NCBI RefSeq assembly: GCF_004791585.1
Contig: NZ_SRUU01000009.1
Span: forward strand, 62,001 to 126,000
From: Mesorhizobium sp. M1C.F.Ca.ET.210.01.1.1
Lineage (GTDB): Bacteria; Pseudomonadota; Alphaproteobacteria; Rhizobiales; Rhizobiaceae
Reading direction: 5' to 3'
Length of the DNA stretch: 64,000 nucleotides
Below the pieces are notes generated by a model, which searched no databases, had not been told where the DNA came from, and saw only the letters and a list, made by a program, of their open reading frames with translations. Shown one piece after another: positions 25,024 through 32,973 of this stretch. Numbering within the stretch: position 1 is the first letter of the stretch; each line of letters opens with the position of its first letter. The position numbers were made by a program, and so were the translations under genes.

Positions 25024-25836
25024 TCAGGCCTTGCCGGGAACGGTCCTGATCACCGTGCCCCACGGGTCTTCCCGCGCAGTCCCTTCCTTCACATTGTCCG
25101 AGCGCATCTCGACCCAGGCCAATCCCGAGCGGGACGGATCGCGGCGGCCTGCGCCGGCGCTGTGCCAGGCATTGGCGCCGATATGATGGTGGTAGTGGCC
25201 TGACGACAGGAACACCGCCTGGCTGCCATATCTGGCCACTGTGTCGAAGCCGAACTCGTCGTGCCACCAGGCTTCGGCGTCCTCTGGGCGGCCGACGCGC
25301 AGGTGGACATGGCCGACGATGGTGTTCTCCGGCGCGCCCCGCCAGCCGGCGTCACCGGCCGGCACGCTGGCGACGACCGCGGGCAGGTTCAGCCGCTCGG
25401 TCGCCATGGCTATTCTGTCGCCGTTCCATTTCCAGTCCTGCGGACGGCGGTCGGCATAGATCTCGATGCCGTTGCCCTCCGGGTCGGTGAGATAAAGCGC
25501 CTCGCTGACCAGATGATCCGACGCGCCCTCAATGCCGATCCGGCTGGCGGCGGCATGGTTGATCCAGCGGCCGAGATCGGCGCGCGACGGCAGTAGGAAG
25601 GCCGTGTGGAAAAGGCCGGCGCTGCGCGGATCGTCAGGCTTGGCCGAGGCATCCGGCTCCAGCACCAGCAGCGGACGATTGGCGGCGCCGAGCGTGATCG
25701 CGCCGTCGGCGCGGCTCAGTTCCTGCAGGCCGACAACGGCGCGGTAATAGGCGGCCAGGCTTTCGGCGTCGCGCGCCTTCAGTCCGACACGCGAGACGCT
25801 GACCGGTGTGGTCGCAGCAAAAGGCAGTTCGCTCAT
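25024..25836 (-). CDS. VOC-family dioxygenase-like protein (CatE-type)
   Basis: A 270-residue vicinal-oxygen-chelate protein with two VOC modules: residues 12-125 (VSRVGLKARDAESLAAYYRAVVGL ... LYLTDPEGNGIEIY) and 170-265 (GHVHLRVGRPEDAEAWWHDEFGF). The metal triad of extradiol dioxygenases (two His and one Glu) is represented by H172 (GHVHLRV), H216-H217 region and E in WVEMRSDN. It resembles catechol-2,3-dioxygenase-like CatE proteins, but could be a glyoxalase-type enzyme; the substrate is not known. It is divergent from the YdeN-type hydrolase. Confidence 0.8.
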   Translation of the reverse strand: MSELPFAATTPVSVSRVGLKARDAESLAAYYRAVVGLQELSRADGAITLGAANRPLLVLEPDASAKPDDPRSAGLFHTAFLLPSRADLGRWINHAAASRIGIEGASDHLVSEALYLTDPEGNGIEIYADRRPQDWKWNGDRIAMATERLNLPAVVASVPAGDAGWRGAPENTIVGHVHLRVGRPEDAEAWWHDEFGFDTVARYGSQAVFLSSGHYHHHIGANAWHSAGAGRRDPSRSGLAWVEMRSDNVKEGTAREDPWGTVIRTVPGKA

Positions 25837-26032
25837 GAGACTCTCCGTTTAGGCGCCGGCCTCTCCAAAAAGGCAGCCGCGCCCCAGCTTTTATTAGTCA
25901 TAGTGAGATCGTCGATTGCGATCGTTCACACAAGTCAGAAAGAATCGAACAGGTTGTTCACAATTATGACGCGCTGCGCCCGCATCCATCGGTACGGTTG
26001 CAAGAGGCAGGGCTGCTCGCTACATCGGCGCC

Positions 26033-26590
26033 ATGAAAGTCAAGGACGCAGATATTCTCATCATACCGGGCTACACCAATTCCGGTCCCGAACACTGGCA
26101 GACCCGCTGGCAGTCGAAACTGTCGACGGCGCGTAGGGTCGAGCAGGCCGAATGGTCGAAGCCGGTGCGGCATGACTGGACGACAAGTGTGGCGAAAGCC
26201 GTCAACGAGGCCGAGCGGCCGGTGGTGATCGTCGCCCATTCACTGGGCGTGGCGGCGGCGGTACAGGCCATTCCGCAATTCCAGAAACCGGTTGCCGGAG
26301 CCTTCTTCGTGGCGCCGCCCGACGTAGCCAATCCGGAGATCAGGCCGAGGCATCTGATGACCTTCGGGCCTTATTCGCGCGAGCCCCTGCCCTTCCCCTC
26401 GATCGTGATCGCCAGCCGCAACGATCCGTTCTGCGCCTTCGACGTCGCCGAAGACATTGCCGCCGCCTGGGGGTCGCTGTTCATCGATGCCGGCGAGGCC
26501 GGTCATCTCAATGCCGATGCCGGGTTTGGCCCGTGGCCCGAAGGCTCGATGACCTTCGCCAAGTTCCTGACGGAGCTGAGAATACCCTGA
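26033..26590 (+). CDS. RBBP9/YdeN-family serine hydrolase
   Basis: A 185-residue compact alpha/beta hydrolase. The N-terminal ILIIPGYTNSGPEHWQTRW is the family signature, and the triad is S70 (VAHSLG), D131 (SRNDPF) and H158 (GEAGHLNADAGFG). Substrate unknown; human RBBP9 and bacterial relatives have low esterase activity. It starts at ATG 26033 in an A/T-richer 196-bp gap containing the inverted GATCG...CGATC motif near 25905. Confidence 0.87.
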   Translation: MKVKDADILIIPGYTNSGPEHWQTRWQSKLSTARRVEQAEWSKPVRHDWTTSVAKAVNEAERPVVIVAHSLGVAAAVQAIPQFQKPVAGAFFVAPPDVANPEIRPRHLMTFGPYSREPLPFPSIVIASRNDPFCAFDVAEDIAAAWGSLFIDAGEAGHLNADAGFGPWPEGSMTFAKFLTELRIP

Positions 26591-26605
26591 AGCCGGCGGG
26601 TGCGC

Positions 26606-27379
26606 TCAGGAGCCGATCGAATCCCGCATGCTCTTCAACAGCGTCTTGGCGCCGAGCGAGATCAGCGTGTGGTCCGAGCCCATGGCGAGCAGCCGATAGC
26701 CCATCGATACGACGCGGCCGGCAATGGCCGGCTCGATGACATAGATCGCGGCATGCTTGCCGGCCTTGCGCGTCCTTTCGGCGATCGAGGCGACCGTCTC
26801 CATCATGCTCTCCAGCGTCGAATTGACGGCGGTGCCGTTCGACCAGGCGATCGAGAAATCCGACGGCCCGACGAAGATGCCGTCGATGCCGGGTGTGTCG
26901 AGGATGCCGTCCAGCGCCTCGAACGCCGCCCGCGTCTCGACCATCGCGAAGGCCATGGTGCGCTGGTTCGAGTCGCGCAGCCATTCGGCATGGTCGCCCT
27001 TGCCGTGGCGCGGGAAAGCATAGGTAGGGCCCCAGGAACGCTCGCCCATCGGCGGATATTTCATCGCAGCGGCGAACTGCCTCGCGTCCGCGACGGAATT
27101 CACCATTGGCGCGATCACCGCCTCGGCGCCGAAATCGAGCGCCCGGCTCGCCATGTCGAAGCGGCCGACCGGGATGCGCACCAGCGCCGGCTTGTTGGCG
27201 GCAAGCACCGGCACCAGGCCGCGCAGCACGCTGTCCTCATGATGGCCGCCGTGCTGCATGTCGAGCGTGACGGCGTCAAAACCCTGCTTGGCGATGATTT
27301 CGACAGTCAGCGCGTCCGGCACGCCGGACCAGGCGGTGAAAAGCGTCTCGTCGGCAGCCAGGCGGGATTTGAGGGACAT
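26606..27379 (-). CDS. HpcH/HpaI-family class II aldolase
   Basis: A 257-residue metal-dependent aldolase, related to 4-hydroxy-2-oxovalerate-type (HpaI, GarL) enzymes that cleave 2-keto-3-deoxy sugar acids or similar to pyruvate and an aldehyde. Family motifs: GFDAVTLDMQHGGH (about residues 33-46), PALVRIPVGRFDMASRALDFGAEAVIAPMVNS (key part LDFGAEAVIAPMV) and FVGPSDFSIAWS. The metal ligands Glu in MVETRAAF and Asp in GPSDFS are present. ATG 27379 with AAGGAAGG upstream is used; the longer reading reaches into a terminator hairpin. Confidence 0.88.
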   Translation of the reverse strand: MSLKSRLAADETLFTAWSGVPDALTVEIIAKQGFDAVTLDMQHGGHHEDSVLRGLVPVLAANKPALVRIPVGRFDMASRALDFGAEAVIAPMVNSVADARQFAAAMKYPPMGERSWGPTYAFPRHGKGDHAEWLRDSNQRTMAFAMVETRAAFEALDGILDTPGIDGIFVGPSDFSIAWSNGTAVNSTLESMMETVASIAERTRKAGKHAAIYVIEPAIAGRVVSMGYRLLAMGSDHTLISLGAKTLLKSMRDSIGS

Positions 27380-27434
27380 CGGGCCTTCCTTGTTAACGAT
27401 CCGCAGTTTCAGACGGAAACGGCGGCAAGGCAAA

Positions 27435-27461
27435 GAAAAACCGCCCGGCTGAGCCGGGCGG
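27435..27461 (-). terminator. Rho-independent terminator facing the minus strand
   Basis: A perfect 9-bp stem, CCGCCCGGC / GCCGGGCGG, with a TGA loop (27441-27461), preceded on the + strand by GAAAAA, which is a T-run on the minus strand. It would end transcripts that come from the zeta-inhibitor gene (stop at 27598) before they enter the aldolase gene. Confidence 0.8.
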
Positions 27462-27479
27462 TCGATTGGTCCAGTCAGA

Positions 27480-27523
27480 GCAATTCCAGGAAAAGTGTGT
27501 AACGGTTTTCCGTCCGGAATTGC
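27480..27523. repeat. Short palindromic repeat, copy A (GCAATTCC...GGAATTGC family)
   Basis: A 44-bp imperfect palindrome with arms GCAATTCC and GGAATTGC enclosing GGAAAAGTG and GGTTTTCC. Near-identical sequences recur at 51481-51524, 54819-54862 and 56771-56814. The two strands pair into a long hairpin. It lies between the zeta gene and the terminator at 27435. Confidence 0.85.
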
Positions 27524-27541
27524 GTAAAAACAAAGAGATAG

Positions 27542-27588
27542 AGCATGATGGCGAAAAGTGTAAAGCGGTTTTCGGACGACATCATGCT
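27542..27588. repeat. Second palindromic repeat (AGCATGAT...ATCATGCT)
   Basis: A 47-bp palindrome with perfect 8-bp outer arms AGCATGAT / ATCATGCT around GCGAAAAGTG ... CGGTTTTCGGAC. The inner part resembles copy A just upstream, so the two repeats may be related subfamilies. It ends 10 bases before the stop of the zeta gene. Confidence 0.75.
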
Positions 27589-27597
27589 CATAAAGGC

Positions 27598-27918
27598 TCA
27601 GGTGTTCTTGATCTCCTCGATCGCCTGCGCCATCAGCTCGTCCATCGTCCGGCGGATCTGGTGGTCTGACTGGCTGACCCCGGCCGCGTCGAAATCCTTG
27701 CGGATCTTGCGGAAGACGTCGTGATCGCCGGCTTCCTCGATGTCGGAGACGACTACCTCCTTGGCATAGGCCTCGGCATCGGCGCCGGTTTTGCCGAGCT
27801 TTTCAGCGGCCCACAGGCCAAGCGCCCTGTTGCGGCGCGCCGCGGCCTTGAAGCGAAGCTCCTCGTCGAAGACGAATTTGCGCTCGAAGCCCTCTTCGCG
27901 GTCTTTCATGCTGCTCAT
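27598..27918 (-). CDS. F1-ATPase inhibitor zeta subunit (DUF1476)
   Basis: A 106-residue helical protein of the DUF1476 family, identified in Paracoccus as the zeta inhibitor of F1-ATPase, which blocks ATP hydrolysis through its N-terminal region. The N-terminus MSSMKDREEGFERKFVFDEE with the conserved inhibitory segment, followed by LRFKAAARRNRALGLWAAEKLG, is diagnostic. ATG 27918 has GGAGGGACGTC upstream. It is divergent from purC with a 277-bp gap. Confidence 0.88.
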   Translation of the reverse strand: MSSMKDREEGFERKFVFDEELRFKAAARRNRALGLWAAEKLGKTGADAEAYAKEVVVSDIEEAGDHDVFRKIRKDFDAAGVSQSDHQIRRTMDELMAQAIEEIKNT

Positions 27919-28052
27919 GACGTCCCTCCGGTCAATCCGATTCGCTTGGCGGTGAATATGTGTGCTTACCCAGCACAAACCAAAAGCCCGCGGGCCGGTC
28001 AATATCCTTGATGGCATGCTGCGCTGCGGCATTTCGGTCCCGAAACCGGTTG

Positions 28053-28097
28053 ATCGGCAGGATTTGCCGATTGAGCAAACATTACGATTGCTATAGA
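28053..28097 (+). promoter_or_regulatory. Candidate purC promoter and operator
   Basis: Upstream of purC, a perfect 7-bp inverted repeat ATCGGCA-GGATT-TGCCGAT (28053-28071) touches the hexamer TTGAGC (28071-28076), which with TATAGA (28092-28097) at 15-bp spacing forms a plausible promoter. The repeat ends at the first base of the -35 box, a place where a repressor or activator could act on the purC-S-Q operon. It is a sequence inference only. Confidence 0.45.
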
Positions 28098-28195
28098 CAC
28101 CGGCATTGAACGCTACCGTCGCCGCAACTAATTTAGGCAGACGGACAGGAACCGGTCGCTTGCCGCCTGCCCGCCAATCCAGAGAAAAAAATCAG

Positions 28196-28990
28196 ATGAA
28201 AAATCGCCGCCGCATTTACGAAGGCAAGGCCAAGATCCTCTATGAAGGACCCGAGCCTGGAACGCTGATTCAGTTCTTCAAGGACGACGCCACCGCCTTC
28301 AACAAGAAAAAGCACGAGGTGGTCGACGGCAAGGGCGTGCTCAACAACCGCATTTCCGAGCACATCTTCAACCACCTCAATCGCATGGGCATCCCGACCC
28401 ATTTCATCCGCCGGCTCAACATGCGCGAGCAGTTGATCAAGGAAGTCGAGATCATCCCGCTCGAAGTGGTCGTGCGCAACGTCGCTGCCGGCTCGCTCGC
28501 GAAGCGCCTGGGTATCGAGGAAGGCACGGTGCTGCCGCGCTCGATCATCGAATTCTATTACAAGGCCGACGCGCTCGACGATCCGATGGTGTCGGAAGAG
28601 CACATCACCGCCTTCGGCTGGGCGAGCCCGCAGGAGATCGACGACATCATGGCTCTGGCCATCCGCGTCAACGACTTCTTGTCCGGCCTGTTCCTGGGCG
28701 TCGGCATCCAACTCGTCGACTTCAAGATCGAGTGCGGACGCCTGTTCGAGGGCGACATGATGCGCATCGTCGTCGCCGACGAGATCTCGCCGGATTCCTG
28801 CCGCCTGTGGGACGTCGCCACCCAGGACAAGCTCGACAAGGACCGTTTCCGCCGCGACATGGGCGGACTGGTCGAAGCCTACCAGGAGGTTGCCCGCCGC
28901 CTCGGCATCATGAACGAGAACGAGCCGCCGCGCCCGACCGGGCCAGTGCTCGTCGCCTCCTCCGAGCCGTCGAAAGGCACCAAGCACTGA
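28196..28990 (+). CDS. purC: Phosphoribosylaminoimidazole-succinocarboxamide synthase
   Basis: A 264-residue SAICAR synthase, step 8 of purine synthesis: it joins CAIR and aspartate using ATP. Typical motifs are [17 protein letters not shown] at the N-terminus, [17 protein letters not shown] (about residues 90-106), and [13 protein letters not shown] plus [14 protein letters not shown] in the C-terminal half. Start 28196 is the one that gives the family N-terminus; the earlier reading from 28106 includes promoter sequence. The ribosome binding site (AGAGAAAA) is weak. First gene of purC-S-Q. Confidence 0.97.
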   Translation: MKNRRRIYEGKAKILYEGPEPGTLIQFFKDDATAFNKKKHEVVDGKGVLNNRISEHIFNHLNRMGIPTHFIRRLNMREQLIKEVEIIPLEVVVRNVAAGSLAKRLGIEEGTVLPRSIIEFYYKADALDDPMVSEEHITAFGWASPQEIDDIMALAIRVNDFLSGLFLGVGIQLVDFKIECGRLFEGDMMRIVVADEISPDSCRLWDVATQDKLDKDRFRRDMGGLVEAYQEVARRLGIMNENEPPRPTGPVLVASSEPSKGTKH

Positions 28991-29055
28991 CTGCCGATGC
29001 GGACCTGGCGGCAACGGCGGGTTCGCTACGCACTACCGACCAACCAGGAGTACCG

Positions 29056-29295
29056 ATGAAAGCCCGCATCACCGTCACCCTCAAGAACGGCGTCCTCGAC
29101 CCGCAGGGCAAGGCGATCGAGCATGCGCTGTCGGGGCTGGGCTTCGACGGCGTCGGCCAGGTTCGCCAGGGCAAGGTCTTCGACATCGAGCTCAACGGTA
29201 CCGACAAGGCCAAGGCCGAAGCCGACCTAAAGGCCATGTGCGACAGGCTTCTGGCGAACACGGTGATTGAGAATTACGCGGTGGAGATCGCCTGA
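29056..29295 (+). CDS. purS: Phosphoribosylformylglycinamidine synthase subunit PurS
   Basis: A 79-residue small subunit of the three-part FGAM synthase (PurS-PurQ-PurL). The sequence [20 protein letters not shown] followed by [17 protein letters not shown] is characteristic; the protein bridges PurL and PurQ. A good CAGGAG site precedes ATG 29056. It is 65 bp after purC and 2 bp before purQ. Confidence 0.95.
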   Translation: MKARITVTLKNGVLDPQGKAIEHALSGLGFDGVGQVRQGKVFDIELNGTDKAKAEADLKAMCDRLLANTVIENYAVEIA

Positions 29296-29297
29296 CA

Positions 29298-29966
29298 ATG
29301 AAATCAGCCGTCGTCCTCCTGCCTGGCCTCAACCGCGACCGCGACATGATCGCGGCGCTGACCAAGATTTCCGGACAGGCGCCGGCGACCGTCTGGCAGA
29401 CCGACACTGAGATTCCCGACGTCGACCTGATCGCCATTCCCGGCGGCTTCTCCTTCGGCGACTATCTGCGCTGCGGCGCGATCGCGGCGCGCATGCCGGT
29501 GATGCGGGCGGTGGCCGAAAAGGCGGCCAAGGGCGTCATGGTCATCGGCGTCTGCAACGGCTTCCAGATCCTGGTCGAGGCGGGGCTGCTGCCCGGCGCG
29601 CTGATGCGTAACGCCTCGCTGAAGTTCGTCTGCCGGCAGGTGAAGCTCCAGATCGCCAACGCCAACACCATGTTCACCCGCCGCTACCAGCCGGGCCAGA
29701 TCATCCGTTCACCGGTGGCGCATCATGACGGCAACTATTTCGCCGATACCGAGACGCTTGCGCGCCTCGAGGGTGAAGGCCAGGTAGTGTTCCGCTATGC
29801 CGAGGGCACCAATCCCAACGGCTCGATCAACGACATCGCCGGCATCGTCAACGAAAAAGGCAATGTGCTTGGCCTGATGCCGCATCCCGAGAACCTGATC
29901 GAGGCAGCACATGGCGGCAGCGACGGCCGGGCGCTGTTCGAAGGCGCCCTCGGCATCGCTGCTTGA
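29298..29966 (+). CDS. purQ: Phosphoribosylformylglycinamidine synthase subunit PurQ (glutaminase)
   Basis: A 222-residue class I glutamine amidotransferase that supplies ammonia to PurL. The nucleophile is C86 in GVCNGFQ; the His and Glu of the triad lie in [10 protein letters not shown] near residue 195. The oxyanion-forming [12 protein letters not shown] is intact. It starts 2 bp after purS, and the lipoprotein gene follows after 41 bp. Confidence 0.96.
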   Translation: MKSAVVLLPGLNRDRDMIAALTKISGQAPATVWQTDTEIPDVDLIAIPGGFSFGDYLRCGAIAARMPVMRAVAEKAAKGVMVIGVCNGFQILVEAGLLPGALMRNASLKFVCRQVKLQIANANTMFTRRYQPGQIIRSPVAHHDGNYFADTETLARLEGEGQVVFRYAEGTNPNGSINDIAGIVNEKGNVLGLMPHPENLIEAAHGGSDGRALFEGALGIAA

Positions 29967-30007
29967 TCTCTTTCAGACATTTCCTTTCAGAACGCGGGGC
30001 GGACCGT

Positions 30008-30415
30008 ATGAGACTGACGATTGCTCGCCTTGCTCTCCTGGCCGCCGGACTTGTGTTGGCTTCCTGCCAGTCCGGTTCCAAGACCGCGCCGGCGCCGTCA
30101 GGCAAGAGCGCCTCTTTGCTTGCCATGGAGCAGGTCGCGATTGCCGCGCATAAGTGCTGGATCGCCAGCAAGGACCCGGCCTTCAAGTCCTACCAGATGG
30201 CCAATGAGCTCAATTCCTACAGCGGCACGCCGCGCTTCCTGCTGGTGCCGGCCAAGCACTATGGCGGCAAGCCGCTGCTGGTCGTGCAGGCGCAGGGCAA
30301 TTCCAGCAAGGTCGATGTGTTCGGCCCTCTGATGGCCGAGCCGCTCGGCGCGCGCATCGGCTCCGACATCGCCCGCTGGCAGGCCGGCAATCCGTCCTGC
30401 GCAGCCGCCGCGTGA
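30008..30415 (+). CDS. Small lipoprotein
   Basis: A 135-residue lipoprotein: signal sequence ending in the lipobox LASC (C20), so it is expected to be lipidated and anchored in the inner or outer membrane. The mature part (AHKCWIASKDPAFKSYQMANELNSYSG) contains two cysteines, one at each end, that might pair. I do not recognise a family. The start at 30008 gives the correct lipoprotein signal; an upstream ATG at 29963 would overlap purQ. Confidence 0.7.
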   Translation: MRLTIARLALLAAGLVLASCQSGSKTAPAPSGKSASLLAMEQVAIAAHKCWIASKDPAFKSYQMANELNSYSGTPRFLLVPAKHYGGKPLLVVQAQGNSSKVDVFGPLMAEPLGARIGSDIARWQAGNPSCAAAA

Positions 30416-30422
30416 GCCGGCC

Positions 30423-31052
30423 ATGGGCCGGTTCCTGCAATTCGCGGGACTGGTTGCCGGGCTGATAGGGCTCGTCCTGCAGTTCGCGATCACTATCCCG
30501 GCGTCGATGGCGGCGGGCCGCGGCCTGCTCGGTTCGGTGGTCTTCTATTTCAGCTTCTTCACCATCCTGACAAACGTCGCCGCCGTGCTGGTGCACGCTT
30601 CGCTGCTCTCGCCCACCGGCTATGCCTGGTTCCCGGCCTTTGCCGGAAGGCGCGTGCGGGCCGGCGTCGCGGCCGCCATAACGCTGGTCTTCATCGTGTA
30701 CGCGACGGTGCTCGCGCGCCTTTGGGCGCCGGAAGGGCTGTTCTTCCTCTGCGACGTGCTGTTGCACTATGTGGCGCCGCTGATCTTCGTGCTGTGGTGG
30801 CTGATCGCGGGCGCCGACGGCCGCACCCGCTGGCGCGACATTTCCTGGTGGATGACCTATCCGCTCGCTTATCTTGCCTATGCGCTGATACGGGCGCCAT
30901 TCGCCGGCGAAGTACCCTACCCGTTCCTCGACGTGGCGAAGAACGGCGCGGCCAGCGTCGCCATTGCGTCGCTGACCATCACCGCATTGTTTCTCGGCCT
31001 CAGCGTGCTCGCCGTGCTTGCCGACCACGGCGTCGGCCGCCTGCGGAAGTAG
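30423..31052 (+). CDS. Pr6Pr-family integral membrane protein
   Basis: A 209-residue membrane protein with six hydrophobic helices, resembling Pr6Pr/FAR-17a-type proteins. Typical segments are LQFAITIP near the N-terminus, FSFFTILTNVAAVLVHASLL (about residues 43-62), and HYVAPLIFVLWWLI. Function not established in bacteria. It begins 7 bp after the lipoprotein stop and is the last gene of the purC-S-Q stretch before the divergent DUF1127/MocR pair. Confidence 0.75.
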   Translation: MGRFLQFAGLVAGLIGLVLQFAITIPASMAAGRGLLGSVVFYFSFFTILTNVAAVLVHASLLSPTGYAWFPAFAGRRVRAGVAAAITLVFIVYATVLARLWAPEGLFFLCDVLLHYVAPLIFVLWWLIAGADGRTRWRDISWWMTYPLAYLAYALIRAPFAGEVPYPFLDVAKNGAASVAIASLTITALFLGLSVLAVLADHGVGRLRK

Positions 31053-31082
31053 CCCGGACCGGCCTGTCTCGCTCGGCAGCGA

Positions 31083-31325
31083 TTAGTCCCAGAACGGCCT
31101 GATGCCTTCGCGATGGGCATCGCAGCGCGAGATGCCGATGTCCTTGAGCTGCTCGTCGGTCATCTCGAGGAGCGCAAGGCGGCCGCGACGGCGCTCCAGC
31201 ATCCGCCCGAGCTGCCTTGCGATGGAACGAAACACGAGCGCCAGCCGATCGACGAAGCTGCGGCGAACCGACGAATGGCCATGCAACTCGGCGCCATCGC
31301 GATGGAATGTATCAATTGTATTCAT
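31083..31325 (-). CDS. DUF1127 domain protein
   Basis: An 80-residue protein ending in a DUF1127 domain: an Arg-rich helix (RSIARQLGRMLERRRGRLALLEM) followed by TDEQLKDIGISRCDAHREG. The full quoted helix is within the family's typical pattern. It starts at ATG 31325 and is read from a good sigma-70-type promoter on the minus strand (see 31342-31387). It is divergent from the MocR-type regulator, a likely controller. Function uncertain; other rhizobial DUF1127 proteins influence RNA degradation or metabolism. Confidence 0.8.
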   Translation of the reverse strand: MNTIDTFHRDGAELHGHSSVRRSFVDRLALVFRSIARQLGRMLERRRGRLALLEMTDEQLKDIGISRCDAHREGIRPFWD

Positions 31326-31348
31326 CTTTCGATCTGCCAAACTAATGA

Positions 31349-31408
31349 ATTGTACCTCTAGTGCGCACGTAGTCATATCGATTGACTCATCGCGCGGCGC
31401 AATATAGA
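31349..31408. promoter_or_regulatory. Divergent promoters sharing a 17-bp palindrome (AGTCA-N7-TGACT)
   Basis: Between the DUF1127 and mocR-type starts, AGTCA-TATCGAT-TGACT occupies 31371-31387. The minus-strand promoter reads TATGAC (31377-31372), 17-bp spacer, TACAAT (31354-31349). The plus-strand promoter reads TTGACT (31382-31387), 15-bp spacer, TATAGA (31403-31408), about 12 bases before ATG 31420, so the plus transcript would be almost leaderless. Both -35 hexamers lie inside the palindrome, a natural place for the adjacent MocR-type protein to bind. Promoter assignment is inference. Confidence 0.5.
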
Positions 31409-31419
31409 AAATTGTCACC

Positions 31420-32829
31420 ATGACAAATTGGCTCCCCAATCTCTCCTCCGGCTCCGGCCCGCTGTATCAGCGCCTTGCTGACAGCATTGAGTCAGATATC
31501 GACAAGGGCGTTATCGATGCCGGTGCAAAACTGCCGCCGCAGCGCGATCTCGCCTACGATATCGGCGCGACGGTCGGCACCGTCGGCCGGGCCTATCAGT
31601 TGCTGCGCGAGCGTGGATTGGTCAGCGGCGAGGTCGGGCGCGGCACCTATGTGCTTGCGCGGCGTGCGGATACCCCGAAAGTGGATCACGAGCCCGCCGT
31701 CCTAGGCACGCGCCCCATCGATGCGCCGACGGGCAAGCTGCGCTTCGACAGCACCGCGGCGCCCGATGTCGGCCAGGGTGCCGTCATTGCGGACCTGCTG
31801 GCGCGCACGGCGCAGGAACATCCGCACGACATTTCGAGCTACACCAGGGATTTTCCCGAACGCTGGTACGAGGCGGGCAGCCGCTGGCTGGCGCGCAACT
31901 CCTTCCGCCCCTCGCCCGATTCAATCGTGCCGACGCTGGGCACGCATGCCGCCGTGATGGCGGCGATCGCCGCGCTCACCATGCCTGGCGACTATATCGT
32001 CTTCGAGCATCTCACCTATTCGCAGATCTCGCGCAGCGCCGGGCTGATCGGGCGCCGCACGGCGCTGGTCTCGGCGGACGACGAAGGTCTCGATCCCGTC
32101 GATTTCGAGCGCGTCTGCGCGCAGAAACACCCGAAGATGATGTTCGTGATGCCGACGGCGAAGAACCCGACGCTGGTGACGCTCTCGGCGGAACGGCGCC
32201 AGGCGATCGCGCGCATCGCGCGTGAATACAATGTCGCGCTGATCGAGGACGATCTCTACGGCGAGTTGACCGACGATCCGACGCCGCTGCTTGCGGAATA
32301 CGCCCCGGAGCGCACGATCGTCGCCGGCGGTCTGTCGAAATCCGTCGCGGCCGGCGTGCGCGGCGGCTGGCTATCCTGTCCGCCCGCCTACCGCCACCGC
32401 ATCCGCATCGCGCACAAGATGATGACAGGCGGCTTGCCCTTCCTGCTGGCGGAGGTCGGCACCAGGCTGGTGATGTCCGGCCAGGCAAGCGAAATCCGCA
32501 AGCGCTGCATTGCCGAGATCCAGGCCCGTCTCCATGTGGTGCGCGAGACACTGGCCGGATTCGATTTCAGGACAAGGGACAATGTGCCCTTCGTCTGGCT
32601 CACCTTGCCTGATCCCTGGCTCTCCGGCACCTTCAAGAATGCCTGCCTGGCGCAAGGCGTTCTCATCGACGATGAGGACGAGTTCAAGGCCGGCCGTTCC
32701 GAGCAGGTTTTCCATAGTGTGCGCTTCGGCGTGTCGCAGCCCCGCCAAAGCCAGGAGGTGGCCGGCGGCGTCGCCGTCATCCGGCGGCTCCTGGACGAAG
32801 GCCGCGCCGGCTACGACAGTTTTTCCTGA
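31420..32829 (+). CDS. MocR/PdxR-type transcriptional regulator with aminotransferase domain
   Basis: A 469-residue protein: a GntR-type winged helix-turn-helix at residues 10-80 (LPPQRDLAYDIGATVGTVGRAYQLL) and a class I/II aminotransferase fold at 120-460 with PLP lysine K307 in GGLSKSVAAG. MocR-type regulators use PLP or an amino-acid imine as effector. The adjacent divergent DUF1127 gene and the shared palindrome suggest that this protein controls it and itself. Start is fixed by ATG 31420, near-leaderless. Confidence 0.88.
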   Translation: MTNWLPNLSSGSGPLYQRLADSIESDIDKGVIDAGAKLPPQRDLAYDIGATVGTVGRAYQLLRERGLVSGEVGRGTYVLARRADTPKVDHEPAVLGTRPIDAPTGKLRFDSTAAPDVGQGAVIADLLARTAQEHPHDISSYTRDFPERWYEAGSRWLARNSFRPSPDSIVPTLGTHAAVMAAIAALTMPGDYIVFEHLTYSQISRSAGLIGRRTALVSADDEGLDPVDFERVCAQKHPKMMFVMPTAKNPTLVTLSAERRQAIARIAREYNVALIEDDLYGELTDDPTPLLAEYAPERTIVAGGLSKSVAAGVRGGWLSCPPAYRHRIRIAHKMMTGGLPFLLAEVGTRLVMSGQASEIRKRCIAEIQARLHVVRETLAGFDFRTRDNVPFVWLTLPDPWLSGTFKNACLAQGVLIDDEDEFKAGRSEQVFHSVRFGVSQPRQSQEVAGGVAVIRRLLDEGRAGYDSFS

Positions 32830-32973
32830 CCGCCCGGCGCGCTACCGGCCGAGCGGGTGCCGGCGCAGCGGGTTTTCAGGCGTTTTTCGTCATCCGGTGG
32901 GGTGTATCGCGCGAAAGCTTGCGATAAGAGAGACTCGAAAATCCCCCTCTCCCACGGACACAAATCGCCGCTC

